DNA from: an uncultured Centipeda sp.
GTDB lineage: Bacteria; Bacillota; Negativicutes; Selenomonadales; Selenomonadaceae
Assembly: GCA_905372865.1 (NCBI GenBank)
Contig: CAJPQT010000001.1
Coordinates: forward strand, 124,001-188,000
Direction of reading: 5' to 3'
Length of the DNA: 64,000 bases
In this document: piece after piece, positions 25,498 through 33,470 of the stretch
How the letters are laid out: every line of letters starts with the position of its first letter
How positions within the stretch are numbered: position 1 is the stretch's first letter
Translations under genes and position numbers: made by a program
The notes under the pieces: model-generated
Databases searched by the model: none
Told to the model about the DNA's origin: nothing
The model's input: only the letters and a program-made list of their open reading frames with translations

Positions 25498-26409
25498 TCA
25501 AGGCTCTCCAATCACGCGCAGCTCTGGGAAAAGCTCGACAGCGTATTTTGCGTAGACACGTTTCTGCACTGCCGCAATCAGTCGTTGGACATCGGATGCA
25601 CTCGCATTGCCGATGTTGATAATAAACCCCGCATGTTTCTGCGAAACCTGCGCACCACCAACGGTAAGCCCTTTTAGTCCGGTCTGCTCGATCAGTGTCC
25701 CGGCAAAATATCCGGGCGGACGCTTAAACGTACTTCCCGCACTCGGATAAGACAATGGCTGCTTGCTCTTCCGACGGTGATTCAAGTCTGTCATGCGTTC
25801 CAGGATCCTATCCTTGTCCGCTTCCCGCAAGTGCAGACGTGTTTCGCAGATGACTTCGTCCCCGCGCTGAAAAACACTGTGACGATAGCCAAAATCAAGC
25901 TCGGCCGCAGAATACAGACGCTCAACTCCGTCTCGAGAAACCGTTCGGACTGAGACGACAACAGATTTCATCTCATCATCATACGCGCCCGCATTCATGA
26001 AGATTGCACCGCCGATGCTCCCAGGAATCCCGCAGGCAAACTCCAAGCCTGAAAGCCCATGTTGCTGCGCAAACGCAGCAACATCACGCAGCAGAGCGCC
26101 CGCGCCGACGATGAGATCTGTACCATCACGCGTAATATCTGCCATCTTTTTCCCAAAGCGTATGACAAGCCCGCGGATACCACCATCACGAACCAATATA
26201 TTGGAGCCGTTGCCAAGCAGGGTAATCGGCTCCCCATACTCCTTTGCCATACGGATAATCTTCTGCACTTCTTCCGTATTCTGTGGATAAAAGAGCAGAT
26301 CTGCAGGGCCTCCGATCCGAAACGTCGTATGAAAGCGCAGGGGGGCATCTGCAAAGAGCTGCGCAGCGTCGAATGCACGCTCACAGGCTCGTACAAAATC
26401 CTTATTCAT
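25498..26409 (-). CDS. murB: UDP-N-acetylmuramate dehydrogenase (UDP-N-acetylenolpyruvoylglucosamine reductase)
   Basis: A type IIb MurB of 303 residues, the FAD enzyme that makes UDP-MurNAc for peptidoglycan. FAD-binding LLGNGSNILVRDGG and GIPGSIGGAIFMNAGAY, plus catalytic SYPSAGSTFKRP with its Ser, are visible. The start at 26409 has GGGGGA 10 bases upstream and overlaps the trmL stop. Confidence 0.95.
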   Translation of the reverse strand: MNKDFVRACERAFDAAQLFADAPLRFHTTFRIGGPADLLFYPQNTEEVQKIIRMAKEYGEPITLLGNGSNILVRDGGIRGLVIRFGKKMADITRDGTDLIVGAGALLRDVAAFAQQHGLSGLEFACGIPGSIGGAIFMNAGAYDDEMKSVVVSVRTVSRDGVERLYSAAELDFGYRHSVFQRGDEVICETRLHLREADKDRILERMTDLNHRRKSKQPLSYPSAGSTFKRPPGYFAGTLIEQTGLKGLTVGGAQVSQKHAGFIINIGNASASDVQRLIAAVQKRVYAKYAVELFPELRVIGEP

Positions 26410-26903
26410 ATCGTATCTGTTCCCCCATGACATCCTGTTCCGCTCAAACACAAATCGGCAAATGCATTTTGACGCAGTGCTTCATATGCAACAACGGCAA
26501 CGGCATTGGACAGATTCAGTGAACGCGCCCCTGCCTGCATTGGAATGCGAATGGTACGTTCCTCGTTGGCAGCCAGCAGTGGCTCCGGCAATCCCGCCGT
26601 CTCCTTCCCAAAAACAAGAATGGAATCTGACGCATATGCAATATCAGAGTAGCTGTGTTTCGCCTTGGTCGTACAGAAATAGAACGGCGATCCCGTATAT
26701 TGCTGTTGAACATCTGCAAAACTGTCGTGATAGTACACCTTAACGAGATGCCAATAATCCAGTCCCGCACGTTTCAAATGTTTATCATCTGTCGAGAATC
26801 CAAGCGGCCGCACAAGATGAAGCTCAATCCCCGTTCCGGCACACAGGCGCGCAATATTTCCTGTATTTCCCGGAATCTCCGGTTCGACCAGGACAATGTG
26901 CAT
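26406..26903 (-). CDS. trmL: tRNA (cytidine/uridine-2'-O-)-methyltransferase TrmL
   Basis: A SPOUT-fold methyltransferase of 165 residues modifying the wobble ribose (position 34). The N-terminus MHIVLVEPEIPGNTGNIAR and the knot motifs FGKETAGLP and RIPMQAGARSLNLSNAVA are characteristic. The start 26903 has GGAGG 10 bases upstream; 14 upstream codons in the same frame are not family sequence. It overlaps murB by 4 bases. Confidence 0.93.
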   Translation of the reverse strand: MHIVLVEPEIPGNTGNIARLCAGTGIELHLVRPLGFSTDDKHLKRAGLDYWHLVKVYYHDSFADVQQQYTGSPFYFCTTKAKHSYSDIAYASDSILVFGKETAGLPEPLLAANEERTIRIPMQAGARSLNLSNAVAVVAYEALRQNAFADLCLSGTGCHGGTDTI

Positions 26904-26962
26904 GAGATATAAGCCTCCACTCTTCCAGAAATAATGCAACGTCATTATAGCGAATTACACAT

Positions 26963-27000
26963 ATAAAAACAACCCACAGGAGCAGAAACTCCCGTGGGCT
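26963..27000 (-). terminator. Terminator of ilvD
   Basis: On the minus strand AGCCCACGGGAG-TTTCTG-CTCCTGTGGGTT is followed by GTTTTTAT. It begins 16 bases after the ilvD stop. Confidence 0.88.
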
Positions 27001-27015
27001 GCAAGAACGTTCTTC

Positions 27016-28668
27016 TTATCGCAAAACGGCACCTTCATTTGCGGACGTTGTCAGCTTCGCATAGCGGGCTAGATACCCCGTTTTGATTTTAGGTTCCGGC
27101 TGTACCCAATTTGCACGGCGCTTTGCAAGTTCTTCGTCACTGATCTCAAGCTCAAGTTTACGATTTGGAATATCAATCGTAATCATATCGCCATCCTCGA
27201 TCAGTGCAATCGGCCCCCCCGACATCGCCTCCGGCGATACATGTCCGACACATGCGCCCTGACTTGCGCCGCTGAATCGCCCATCTGTTATGAGACCAAC
27301 CTTCAGCCCCATTCCTGTGATGACTGCTGTCGGGTTGAGCATCTCCTGCATCCCGGGACCACCCTTCGGCCCCTCGTAGCGGATGACAACCACATCGCCA
27401 TCGTGAATCTTTCCCTCCATGATGGCGTTGACACCATCTTCCTCGGAGTTAAAGCACCGTGCCGTACCACGATATGTGAGCATATCGTCCGCAACCGCCG
27501 AGGCCTTGACAACAGCATAATCCGGTGCGAGGTTCCCGCGCAGGATGGCAAGGCCGCCCTCGGGACGATATGGATGCTCGACACTGTGAATCACCGTCGG
27601 ATCCAGAATCTCTGCGTGTGCGATACGGTCACGTACCGTTCCTGTAACGGTCAGCGCGTCCAGATGCAACAGATTCATCTTCGACAGTTCCTTCATCACT
27701 GCCGTAATTCCACCCGCTTCATTCAGATCCTGCATGTGGTGTGTTCCTGCAGGGCTCAGCTTCGTAATATACGGCGTACGTCTACTGATCTCATCAAACA
27801 GCGGCGGCGGCAGCTCAATTCCCGCCTCATGTGCAATCGCCGTGAGATGCAGAACGGTATTCGAAGAGCCTCCGATGCCCATATCGACCGTGATCGCATT
27901 TTCAAAGGCTTCACGCGTCATAATATCCCGCGGGCAGATATTCTTTTTAACAAGTTCAAGAATAACCGCCCCTGCATGCTTTGCCAGCAAACGACGCTCT
28001 CCTGTGTAAGGAGCGGGAATCGTGCCGTTTCCGGGAAGCCCCATACCGAGCACCTCGGTCAAGGAGTTCATCGTGTTCGCCGTGAACAGGCCGGAGCAGG
28101 AACCGCAGCTTGGGCAGGCATGCTCCTCAATAGCAGCCATCTCGCCGGCATCCATCTTGCCGGCGGCAAACATCCCCGCTGCCTCGAATGCCTGACTGAC
28201 ACTGATGTCGCGTCCACGATGACGTCCGGCGAGCATGGGGCCGCCACTGACGAGAATGGCAGGGATATTGAGACGTGCCGCTGCCATGAGCATCCCAGGT
28301 ACAACCTTATCGCAGTTTGGAATGAGGACAAGCCCATCGAATCCCGATGCCATGGCAACAGCCTCGATGGAGTCCGCAATGAGTTCACGGCTCGCGAGGG
28401 AATATTTCATCCCCGTATGCCCCATGGCAATACCGTCACAAACACCGATCGACGGAAATTCAATCGGCGTTCCACCGGCTGCTGCCACTCCAAGTTTCAC
28501 GGCTTCCGCAATTGTATTCAGATGAAAGTGCCCCGGGATAATCTCGTTGAACGAATTGCAAACTCCGATCAACGGTTTTCTCAAATCCTCCGAACCATAT
28601 CCGTTGGCATGGAACAGTGAACGATGTGCACAACGTGTCGCTCCCTGTTTTACAACATCACTTCTCAT
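27016..28668 (-). CDS. ilvD: Dihydroxy-acid dehydratase
   Basis: A 550-residue Fe-S enzyme of branched-chain amino acid synthesis that dehydrates dihydroxyisovalerate and dihydroxymethylvalerate. Cluster cysteines are seen in PNCDKVVPGM and CPSCGSCSGLFTANTMN. GVCDGIAMGHTGMKYSLASRE and GRFSGASQGACVGHVSPEA are conserved substrate-site stretches. ATG 28668 is preferred because GGGAGAG lies upstream. The gene stands alone, with its own promoter and terminator; other ilv genes are not in the window. Confidence 0.96.
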   Translation of the reverse strand: MRSDVVKQGATRCAHRSLFHANGYGSEDLRKPLIGVCNSFNEIIPGHFHLNTIAEAVKLGVAAAGGTPIEFPSIGVCDGIAMGHTGMKYSLASRELIADSIEAVAMASGFDGLVLIPNCDKVVPGMLMAAARLNIPAILVSGGPMLAGRHRGRDISVSQAFEAAGMFAAGKMDAGEMAAIEEHACPSCGSCSGLFTANTMNSLTEVLGMGLPGNGTIPAPYTGERRLLAKHAGAVILELVKKNICPRDIMTREAFENAITVDMGIGGSSNTVLHLTAIAHEAGIELPPPLFDEISRRTPYITKLSPAGTHHMQDLNEAGGITAVMKELSKMNLLHLDALTVTGTVRDRIAHAEILDPTVIHSVEHPYRPEGGLAILRGNLAPDYAVVKASAVADDMLTYRGTARCFNSEEDGVNAIMEGKIHDGDVVVIRYEGPKGGPGMQEMLNPTAVITGMGLKVGLITDGRFSGASQGACVGHVSPEAMSGGPIALIEDGDMITIDIPNRKLELEISDEELAKRRANWVQPEPKIKTGYLARYAKLTTSANEGAVLR

Positions 28669-28691
28669 AAAAAACTCTCCCAATCTACTAT

Positions 28692-28720
28692 GTTTATGGA
28701 TAATACACACATCCATAAAC
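28692..28720. promoter_or_regulatory. 10-bp inverted repeat in the ilvD leader
   Basis: GTTTATGGAT and ATCCATAAAC are perfect inverted repeats 9 bases apart, between the ilvD promoter and start codon. It could be a repressor site or an RNA hairpin. The regulator is unknown. Confidence 0.55.
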
Positions 28721-28749
28721 CAACTACAATTTACAAAGATATGACAGAG

Positions 28750-28778
28750 ATTGTAGCGCATTCCATGTTTTTTTTCAA
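28750..28778 (-). promoter_or_regulatory. Promoter of ilvD
   Basis: On the minus strand TTGAAA (28773-28778) and TACAAT (28750-28755) are 17 bases apart, giving a leader of roughly 75 bases that contains the inverted repeat at 28692-28720. Confidence 0.8.
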
Positions 28779-28847
28779 TAGCCTAGCGAAAGAGAGTTTT
28801 TCTTGCATGGCATACACATGGGGAATATGTTATAATCTGATTGTTTC

Positions 28848-29384
28848 TTAAAACTCAATTCCCTTCTGGGCTTTGATTCCCTTTTGAAAGGGGTGCTTAA
28901 CCAGGCGCATCTCCGTAACAAGATCTGCCCGATCAATGAGTTCTTGAGGCGCATTGCGCCCTGTAAAGATTAGGTGCGTTCTCTCGAGCCGTTTGGAAAT
29001 CAGCATCTCCAAATCGTCCAAGGAGATAAAGCCGAAGGAGTAAGCGTAGTTGAACTCATCGAGGATGATCATATCCCATGTGTTCTCACAGAGCTCATCC
29101 ATTGCTGTTTGAAGAAGTGCATGAACAGCACTGCGATGTTCATCCTCTGCGCCGGCTCCTCTCTGCGAAAAACCAAGCCCCCCCTGACGAATTTCAATGC
29201 AGGGGCGCACAGATGAGAGTGCCTTAATGGCTGCAAGCTCGCCGTACTTCCAGCTTCCTTTGATAAATTGCAGGATGAGCACGCGCATCCCATTTCCCCA
29301 TGCGCGTACTGCCATACCAAGAGCTGCCGTAGTTTTTCCCTTTCCCTCACCGGTGTGAACAATAACAAGACCTTTGGTTTCCAT
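28848..29384 (-). CDS. cobO: Corrinoid adenosyltransferase, copy 2
   Basis: A 178-residue paralog of the enzyme at 21382-21951. It has the P-loop HTGEGKGKTTAALG, WDMIILDEFNYAYSFG and FTGRNAP with ADLVTEMRLV. The core motifs match copy 1, but the middle (GGLGFSQRGAGAEDEHR) differs, so this may be an older duplication or an acquired second type. GAGG lies 7 bases before the ATG. It is divergent from the SGNH hydrolase gene over 48 bases. Confidence 0.92.
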   Translation of the reverse strand: METKGLVIVHTGEGKGKTTAALGMAVRAWGNGMRVLILQFIKGSWKYGELAAIKALSSVRPCIEIRQGGLGFSQRGAGAEDEHRSAVHALLQTAMDELCENTWDMIILDEFNYAYSFGFISLDDLEMLISKRLERTHLIFTGRNAPQELIDRADLVTEMRLVKHPFQKGIKAQKGIEF

Positions 29385-29432
29385 ATGAAATCCTCAACTT
29401 TCTAAAAGACAGATGATATTTTGGGTGAATGA

Positions 29433-31055
29433 ATGAAACATTATTTTTTCTTTACGGCAATCATTTTCCTCGCCGTCCTCGGTTGTATTTTTGCCATTGA
29501 AAAAACAGATCTTTTGAACCTTAGAAAAATCGACATCACCGCCGAAATTCATGAGAACGGTGGAAGTTCTGTACTCGTGTGGGAGCGTCTCCCCTATCCC
29601 TGCTATTATCGTATTGATACCTACATTAAGACAACTGGAACGGTCACCGAGGAATCCATCTACGAACACGTAAAGACAGAGTTTACTACCACGCCGTCCT
29701 ATGCGGTCTCCTCCGCGCCGATCCCCTTTTATTATCGAATTACGGCTTATGGAATGTTTGGCGCGGTAACAGCTCCATCGACGCCAATTGCCACTCCATA
29801 TTTTATGGCGAAAGCGCCCATTTCCATCAGTCATTATACCGAGGATCACCCTGCCAGTCTCATGCCCTTCCTTGTTTGGCACAATCTCCCGAATGCCGTA
29901 CTCTACGAGGTAGAAATTCTCTCCGCTCCCCCTGCACAGGAAGGAGGCACGGAATTATCCTCTACGAACCACATAATGAGTACGCGCAGTATCTTTACAA
30001 ACGGATGGCAGGCAGATCTACGTCCCTATGGAGCTTATGAAAAACTGTTCTGGCGCGTGCGTGCCCTCGGGCTCAAAAACGAGCCCATCGGAGAATTCTC
30101 AGCCGCTGAACCGTTATATTTGGATTCATCTGCAGATTTTCCAAACAGCCCGATTCCAAATACATACGATCAGGTGATGAATTTCCGTCAGCCAATCTAC
30201 CCCGTATATCAGTGGATTCCACTGAACAACATCACGCGTTATGAAGTCGAACTTCTCACAGACCCGCCCGAAGTAGACCATGGAACGGAGCCGGATCCAA
30301 GGCGTGCATGGGCACAGACAATTACCGCGACCAATGCCATCTATGACGAATATGCACGCCCTTACGCCGGCACCTATTACTGGCGCGTGCGTGGATTAGA
30401 TCCACAAGGAAATACTGTGGGTACATGGTCTGACATCGCGTCATTCACCGTTGATACACCGACTGAAAAACGGATCTATGCAGCGGCACTTGGTGACAGC
30501 ATTACGCACGGAGGCGGTGCAATCTCGAGTTCTCCCGCGTTTCTTGAGTACAGCTATACAACCTATCTGCCCTTTGACTGTATCAATCTCGGGCGCAGTG
30601 GCGATACATCCCATACAACTCTGGAGCGCTTCGATCAAGATGTGCTTCCCCTCCATCCCGTAAATCTTCTGATCCTGACCGGATCGAACAGTCTGCGGGC
30701 AACTGGTGTAACAGCGCAAGATATCATTGATGATCTGGATGAACTGCAAAAAAAGTGTCTTTCACACAACATCCGCCCGATCTTCCTAACACTCCTGCCA
30801 CTTAATCCGGATCGCATCTCGCTCGCTTTCCACTCGGAGACAGATCTCTCGTGGCGTTGGAAAATGACCGTTGTCAACACCTGGATACGTTCGCAGGAAT
30901 TCTATGTAGATATAGAACCGTACTTCTACGATGAGCAGAAACACATTCTAAACCCACAGCTCTCCACCGACGGTCTGCATCCCGATATTGATGGGAAACG
31001 GATGATGGCGGAGATCATCAACGAACACCGCGACCGTTTCCACGAACTCCCGTAG
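29433..31055 (+). CDS. Secreted or lipid-anchored SGNH/GDSL hydrolase with three fibronectin-like repeats
   Basis: A 540-residue exported protein. The N-terminus has a basic residue, a hydrophobic stretch and VLGC at 15-18, which resembles a lipobox. Three related segments at about 30-125, 130-230 and 240-350 share YEVE(I/L)L..PP and WRVR(A/G)L patterns, suggesting Fn3-like beta-sandwiches. The C-terminal SGNH hydrolase (about 350-540) shows ALGDSITHG with Ser, LGRSGD with Gly, LTGSNSL with Asn and DGLHPD with the Asp-His pair, so it should be active. Likely targets are esters on cell-surface or extracellular glycans. Only a weak ribosome site (GGGTG) precedes the ATG. Confidence 0.85.
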   Translation: MKHYFFFTAIIFLAVLGCIFAIEKTDLLNLRKIDITAEIHENGGSSVLVWERLPYPCYYRIDTYIKTTGTVTEESIYEHVKTEFTTTPSYAVSSAPIPFYYRITAYGMFGAVTAPSTPIATPYFMAKAPISISHYTEDHPASLMPFLVWHNLPNAVLYEVEILSAPPAQEGGTELSSTNHIMSTRSIFTNGWQADLRPYGAYEKLFWRVRALGLKNEPIGEFSAAEPLYLDSSADFPNSPIPNTYDQVMNFRQPIYPVYQWIPLNNITRYEVELLTDPPEVDHGTEPDPRRAWAQTITATNAIYDEYARPYAGTYYWRVRGLDPQGNTVGTWSDIASFTVDTPTEKRIYAAALGDSITHGGGAISSSPAFLEYSYTTYLPFDCINLGRSGDTSHTTLERFDQDVLPLHPVNLLILTGSNSLRATGVTAQDIIDDLDELQKKCLSHNIRPIFLTLLPLNPDRISLAFHSETDLSWRWKMTVVNTWIRSQEFYVDIEPYFYDEQKHILNPQLSTDGLHPDIDGKRMMAEIINEHRDRFHELP

Positions 31056-31063
31056 ATCAGAAG

Positions 31064-31105
31064 GGGCTGTTGCACGAAGCTAAAAACTTCGTACAACGCC
31101 CTTTC
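31064..31105 (+). terminator. Terminator-like hairpin after the SGNH gene
   Basis: GGGCTGTTGCACGAAG pairs with CTTCGTACAACGCCC with a bulge and one mismatch, followed by TTTCTTT. A near-identical, better-formed version occurs after fba at 53662-53702. Confidence 0.7.
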
Positions 31106-31245
31106 TTTGTGCCCCTTCCATCGCTTATGCGGTCCCCCTTCCCCGTCAAACGGGGAAGCCTTAAGAAGGATGCGGCATAATCAGCTTCCCCCTGTTTACG
31201 GGGGAAGTGGCGAGCATAGCAAGCCGATAGAGGGACATGCACCCC
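31105..31245. repeat. Cluster of GC-rich palindromes between SGNH and queA
   Basis: Two perfect 8-bp hairpins are clear: CTTCCCCG-TCAAA-CGGGGAAG (31138-31158) and CTTCCCCC-TGTTTAC-GGGGGAAG (31185-31207). The two stems are related in sequence, as repeat units would be. A 61-codon open frame over this stretch on the minus strand is an unlikely gene. No promoter or other gene is seen here. Confidence 0.55.
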
Positions 31246-31252
31246 CCCTTTT

Positions 31253-32284
31253 TCATTCTTTCGACTGAATCAACATTGCATCACCAAAGGAAAAGAAGCG
31301 GTATTTTTCTTCAACTGCTGTTCGATATGCCTCCAGTGTGAATGCACGTCCGGCAAAGGCACTGACCAACATAATGAGCGTGGATTTGGGCAGGTGGAAG
31401 TTCGTAATGACAGCGTCGACAACGTTAAACCGATATCCAGGATAGATAAATATATCCGTCCATCCCGTCCCTGCCTCAACACTTCCTGTCTGTGCAGCCG
31501 ATGCTTCCAGTGTACGAATGGATGTCGTGCCGACAGCAATGATACGTCGCCCCTCTTGTTTTGCCTTTTGAATCAACTCCGCTGTTTCCGACGGAACAGA
31601 GTAGAACTCTTGGTGCATGACATGATCTTCGATCACGTCGACATGAACAGGTCGAAATGTCCCAAGCCCGACATGAAGGGTAACAAAGCCAAATTGGACG
31701 CCCTTATCCCTCAGTTCCTGCATGAGTGATTCTGTAAAGTGAAGCCCCGCCGTCGGAGCGGCAGCCGAGCCCTTGACACGGCTGTATACGGTCTGGTAGC
31801 GCTCTCGGTCCGCGAGTTTCTCGTGGATATAGGGCGGAAGCGGCATCGTTCCCAAACGATCCAGAATTTCCTCAAACACACCGTCATAGAGAAACCGTAC
31901 AATGCGTCCGCCAAAATCCGTATGGGCAAGAATCTCGCAGGAGAGCTCGTCACCAAAATGAATGATGGATCCAACGCGCACTTTCTTCCCCGGCTTTACC
32001 AGCGCCTCCCACTGGTCTTTATCGATCTGACGCAGGAGAAAGACCTCAGCCTTCCCGCCCGTTTGACTGCGTACGCCGATGAGACGTGCAGGAATGACAC
32101 GCGTATCATTGAAGATCAGAACGTCACCTGTTTGCAGGTACGCTCCAAGTTCATAAAAACGTCGGTGCTCAATCGTACCGTCTTTGGGATGCAAGACCAT
32201 AAGACGAGCCGCGTCCCGCGGCTCGATCGGTGTCTGGGCAATACGCTCCTCCGGAAGATCGTAGTCAAAATCCGAAATATCCAT
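31253..32284 (-). CDS. queA: S-adenosylmethionine:tRNA ribosyltransferase-isomerase
   Basis: A 343-residue enzyme that builds the epoxycyclopentane ring of epoxyqueuosine on tRNA from SAM. It begins with DFDYDLPEERIAQTP and has LLIFNDTRVIPARL-like VLIFNDTRVIPARL, PTAGLHFT and HVGLGTFRPV, all family hallmarks. It is followed, in transcription order from upstream, by nothing else of the pathway except queH two genes earlier, which does the next step. Length is normal. Confidence 0.96.
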   Translation of the reverse strand: MDISDFDYDLPEERIAQTPIEPRDAARLMVLHPKDGTIEHRRFYELGAYLQTGDVLIFNDTRVIPARLIGVRSQTGGKAEVFLLRQIDKDQWEALVKPGKKVRVGSIIHFGDELSCEILAHTDFGGRIVRFLYDGVFEEILDRLGTMPLPPYIHEKLADRERYQTVYSRVKGSAAAPTAGLHFTESLMQELRDKGVQFGFVTLHVGLGTFRPVHVDVIEDHVMHQEFYSVPSETAELIQKAKQEGRRIIAVGTTSIRTLEASAAQTGSVEAGTGWTDIFIYPGYRFNVVDAVITNFHLPKSTLIMLVSAFAGRAFTLEAYRTAVEEKYRFFSFGDAMLIQSKE

Positions 32285-32301
32285 CTAGCTGTACACCTTG
32301 C

Positions 32302-33450
32302 CTAGTATAATTTCTCAAGCGTAACGCCTGTATAGTAATGAAAGAGGATGTCCTTGTAACTGCTCCCCTTTTCTGCAAGAGCCTTCGCTCCCCATTGGGA
32401 AAGTCCAAGCCCATGACCGGAACCATATCCACTGAATACGACATCCGTTCTTCCGACATGCATATCAAACAGCGTACTTGGTAAAGAAAAGAATGTGCGC
32501 AGATTATTGCCAGAGAGAACGATACGCCCTTTCGTTCCGATCAACTCTGCTGAACGTACGCGACCGGACGGACTTCGATCACCGCTCCCCTTGCCCACAA
32601 CCAGCGAAGAGAGGTGTATTTCCTTGAGTGTTCCAAGCACAGTTCCGTTCTGTTCCACCTTTTGCATGAATTCACTCATCGGAATCGCACGTATCCATGG
32701 CTGCGTCTGCGTTTGCAGATCGGACACAGCGCACAGATAGGGCACAGAGCTCCCCCACACGTACTCGCTGAACTCCGTCATACCGCCGGAATCCGTGTGA
32801 AACAGCGCGTCAATGACACTGCCGTTGTAAAAGAGCACCTCTCCTCTCGTATGATTGACCGCATCTGTTGTTGTACGCGTCTCTGCTGCCATGCCTTCAT
32901 AGACTTGACAATGTGACGTATTACAGAGGTCAAATCCATCCGTACTGTGCCGCTTTCGATTCTTCAGAGCGAAGGTACGCGCCGCAACACTCTGTGCCTG
33001 CAGCGCCTCTGCTGACCAGGTCGGCGGCATTTCTTTCGGGATAACACCGTAGAGATAGTCCTCGACCAGTACATTATTGATGACGGTAATCCCATTCTTT
33101 TTCAGCAGTGTGACAGATCCTCGGTATGGTGCATCATTGATCTTGACAAATCCCACGGCATCCGACCGAATGAGCAACCGTTCCCCTTTGATTTCCTGAC
33201 CATTCACAAGAAACTGTGCCTGCTGCATGCGAATGTCAAGTTCTTTCCACGATGGAACTTCTAAAATCGGTGCTTGGTCAGTATCTGCGTAGACATGGAG
33301 AGCACCATCGGTTGCTGCAAGCCGAACCTTGAATACGCCCTGGCTGAGCCCCACAGTGATTTCCGGTGGCCATGAAGCAATGCCCCGCTGAGGCAGAAAG
33401 GCAAGTACCACAAAGAAAAAAAAGCCGCAAAGCCAACGACAGAGATTCAT
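32302..33450 (-). CDS. SpoIID/LytB domain protein, secreted
   Basis: A 382-residue exported protein with a signal peptide at about 1-25 (hydrophobic FFFFVVLAFL, then IASWPPE). The SpoIID domain at about 100-380 contains VEDYLYGVIPKEMPPTWSAEALQAQSVAARTFA in segments, the Ser/His/Asp-rich FHTDSGGMTE and SGYGSGHGLGLSQWGA. In spore formers SpoIID trims peptidoglycan as a lytic transglycosylase. Here it sits between queA and queH, so it need not mean sporulation. ATG 33450 has AAGAAGG 7 bases upstream; a GTG one codon earlier is also possible. Confidence 0.9.
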   Translation of the reverse strand: MNLCRWLCGFFFFVVLAFLPQRGIASWPPEITVGLSQGVFKVRLAATDGALHVYADTDQAPILEVPSWKELDIRMQQAQFLVNGQEIKGERLLIRSDAVGFVKINDAPYRGSVTLLKKNGITVINNVLVEDYLYGVIPKEMPPTWSAEALQAQSVAARTFALKNRKRHSTDGFDLCNTSHCQVYEGMAAETRTTTDAVNHTRGEVLFYNGSVIDALFHTDSGGMTEFSEYVWGSSVPYLCAVSDLQTQTQPWIRAIPMSEFMQKVEQNGTVLGTLKEIHLSSLVVGKGSGDRSPSGRVRSAELIGTKGRIVLSGNNLRTFFSLPSTLFDMHVGRTDVVFSGYGSGHGLGLSQWGAKALAEKGSSYKDILFHYYTGVTLEKLY

Positions 33451-33470
33451 CACAATGCCTTCTTTCCCAA

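Noticed and set aside
27241..28620. Plus-strand open frame of 459 codons opposite ilvD
   Set aside because: Cys/Arg/His-rich composition typical of antisense translation; ilvD on the other strand has complete motifs, promoter and terminator.
2416..28720. Shared operator between the his-end hairpin (TTATGGATA arms) and the ilvD inverted repeat
   Set aside because: Both contain TTATGGAT/ATCCATAA, but the half-sites face inward in one and outward in the other with different spacing, so one protein is unlikely to read both.
28830..28836. TATAAT-like element on the plus strand before the cobO copy 2 stop
   Set aside because: It faces into the 3' end of a minus-strand gene and has no -35 at proper spacing.
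29394..29882. 162-codon minus-strand open frame overlapping the SGNH gene start
   Set aside because: It overlaps a signal-peptide-coding region with intact downstream protein on plus and has no recognisable product.
31057..31242. 61-codon minus-strand open frame in the palindrome cluster
   Set aside because: It covers hairpins and a terminator, lacks a ribosome site, and its composition follows the repeats.
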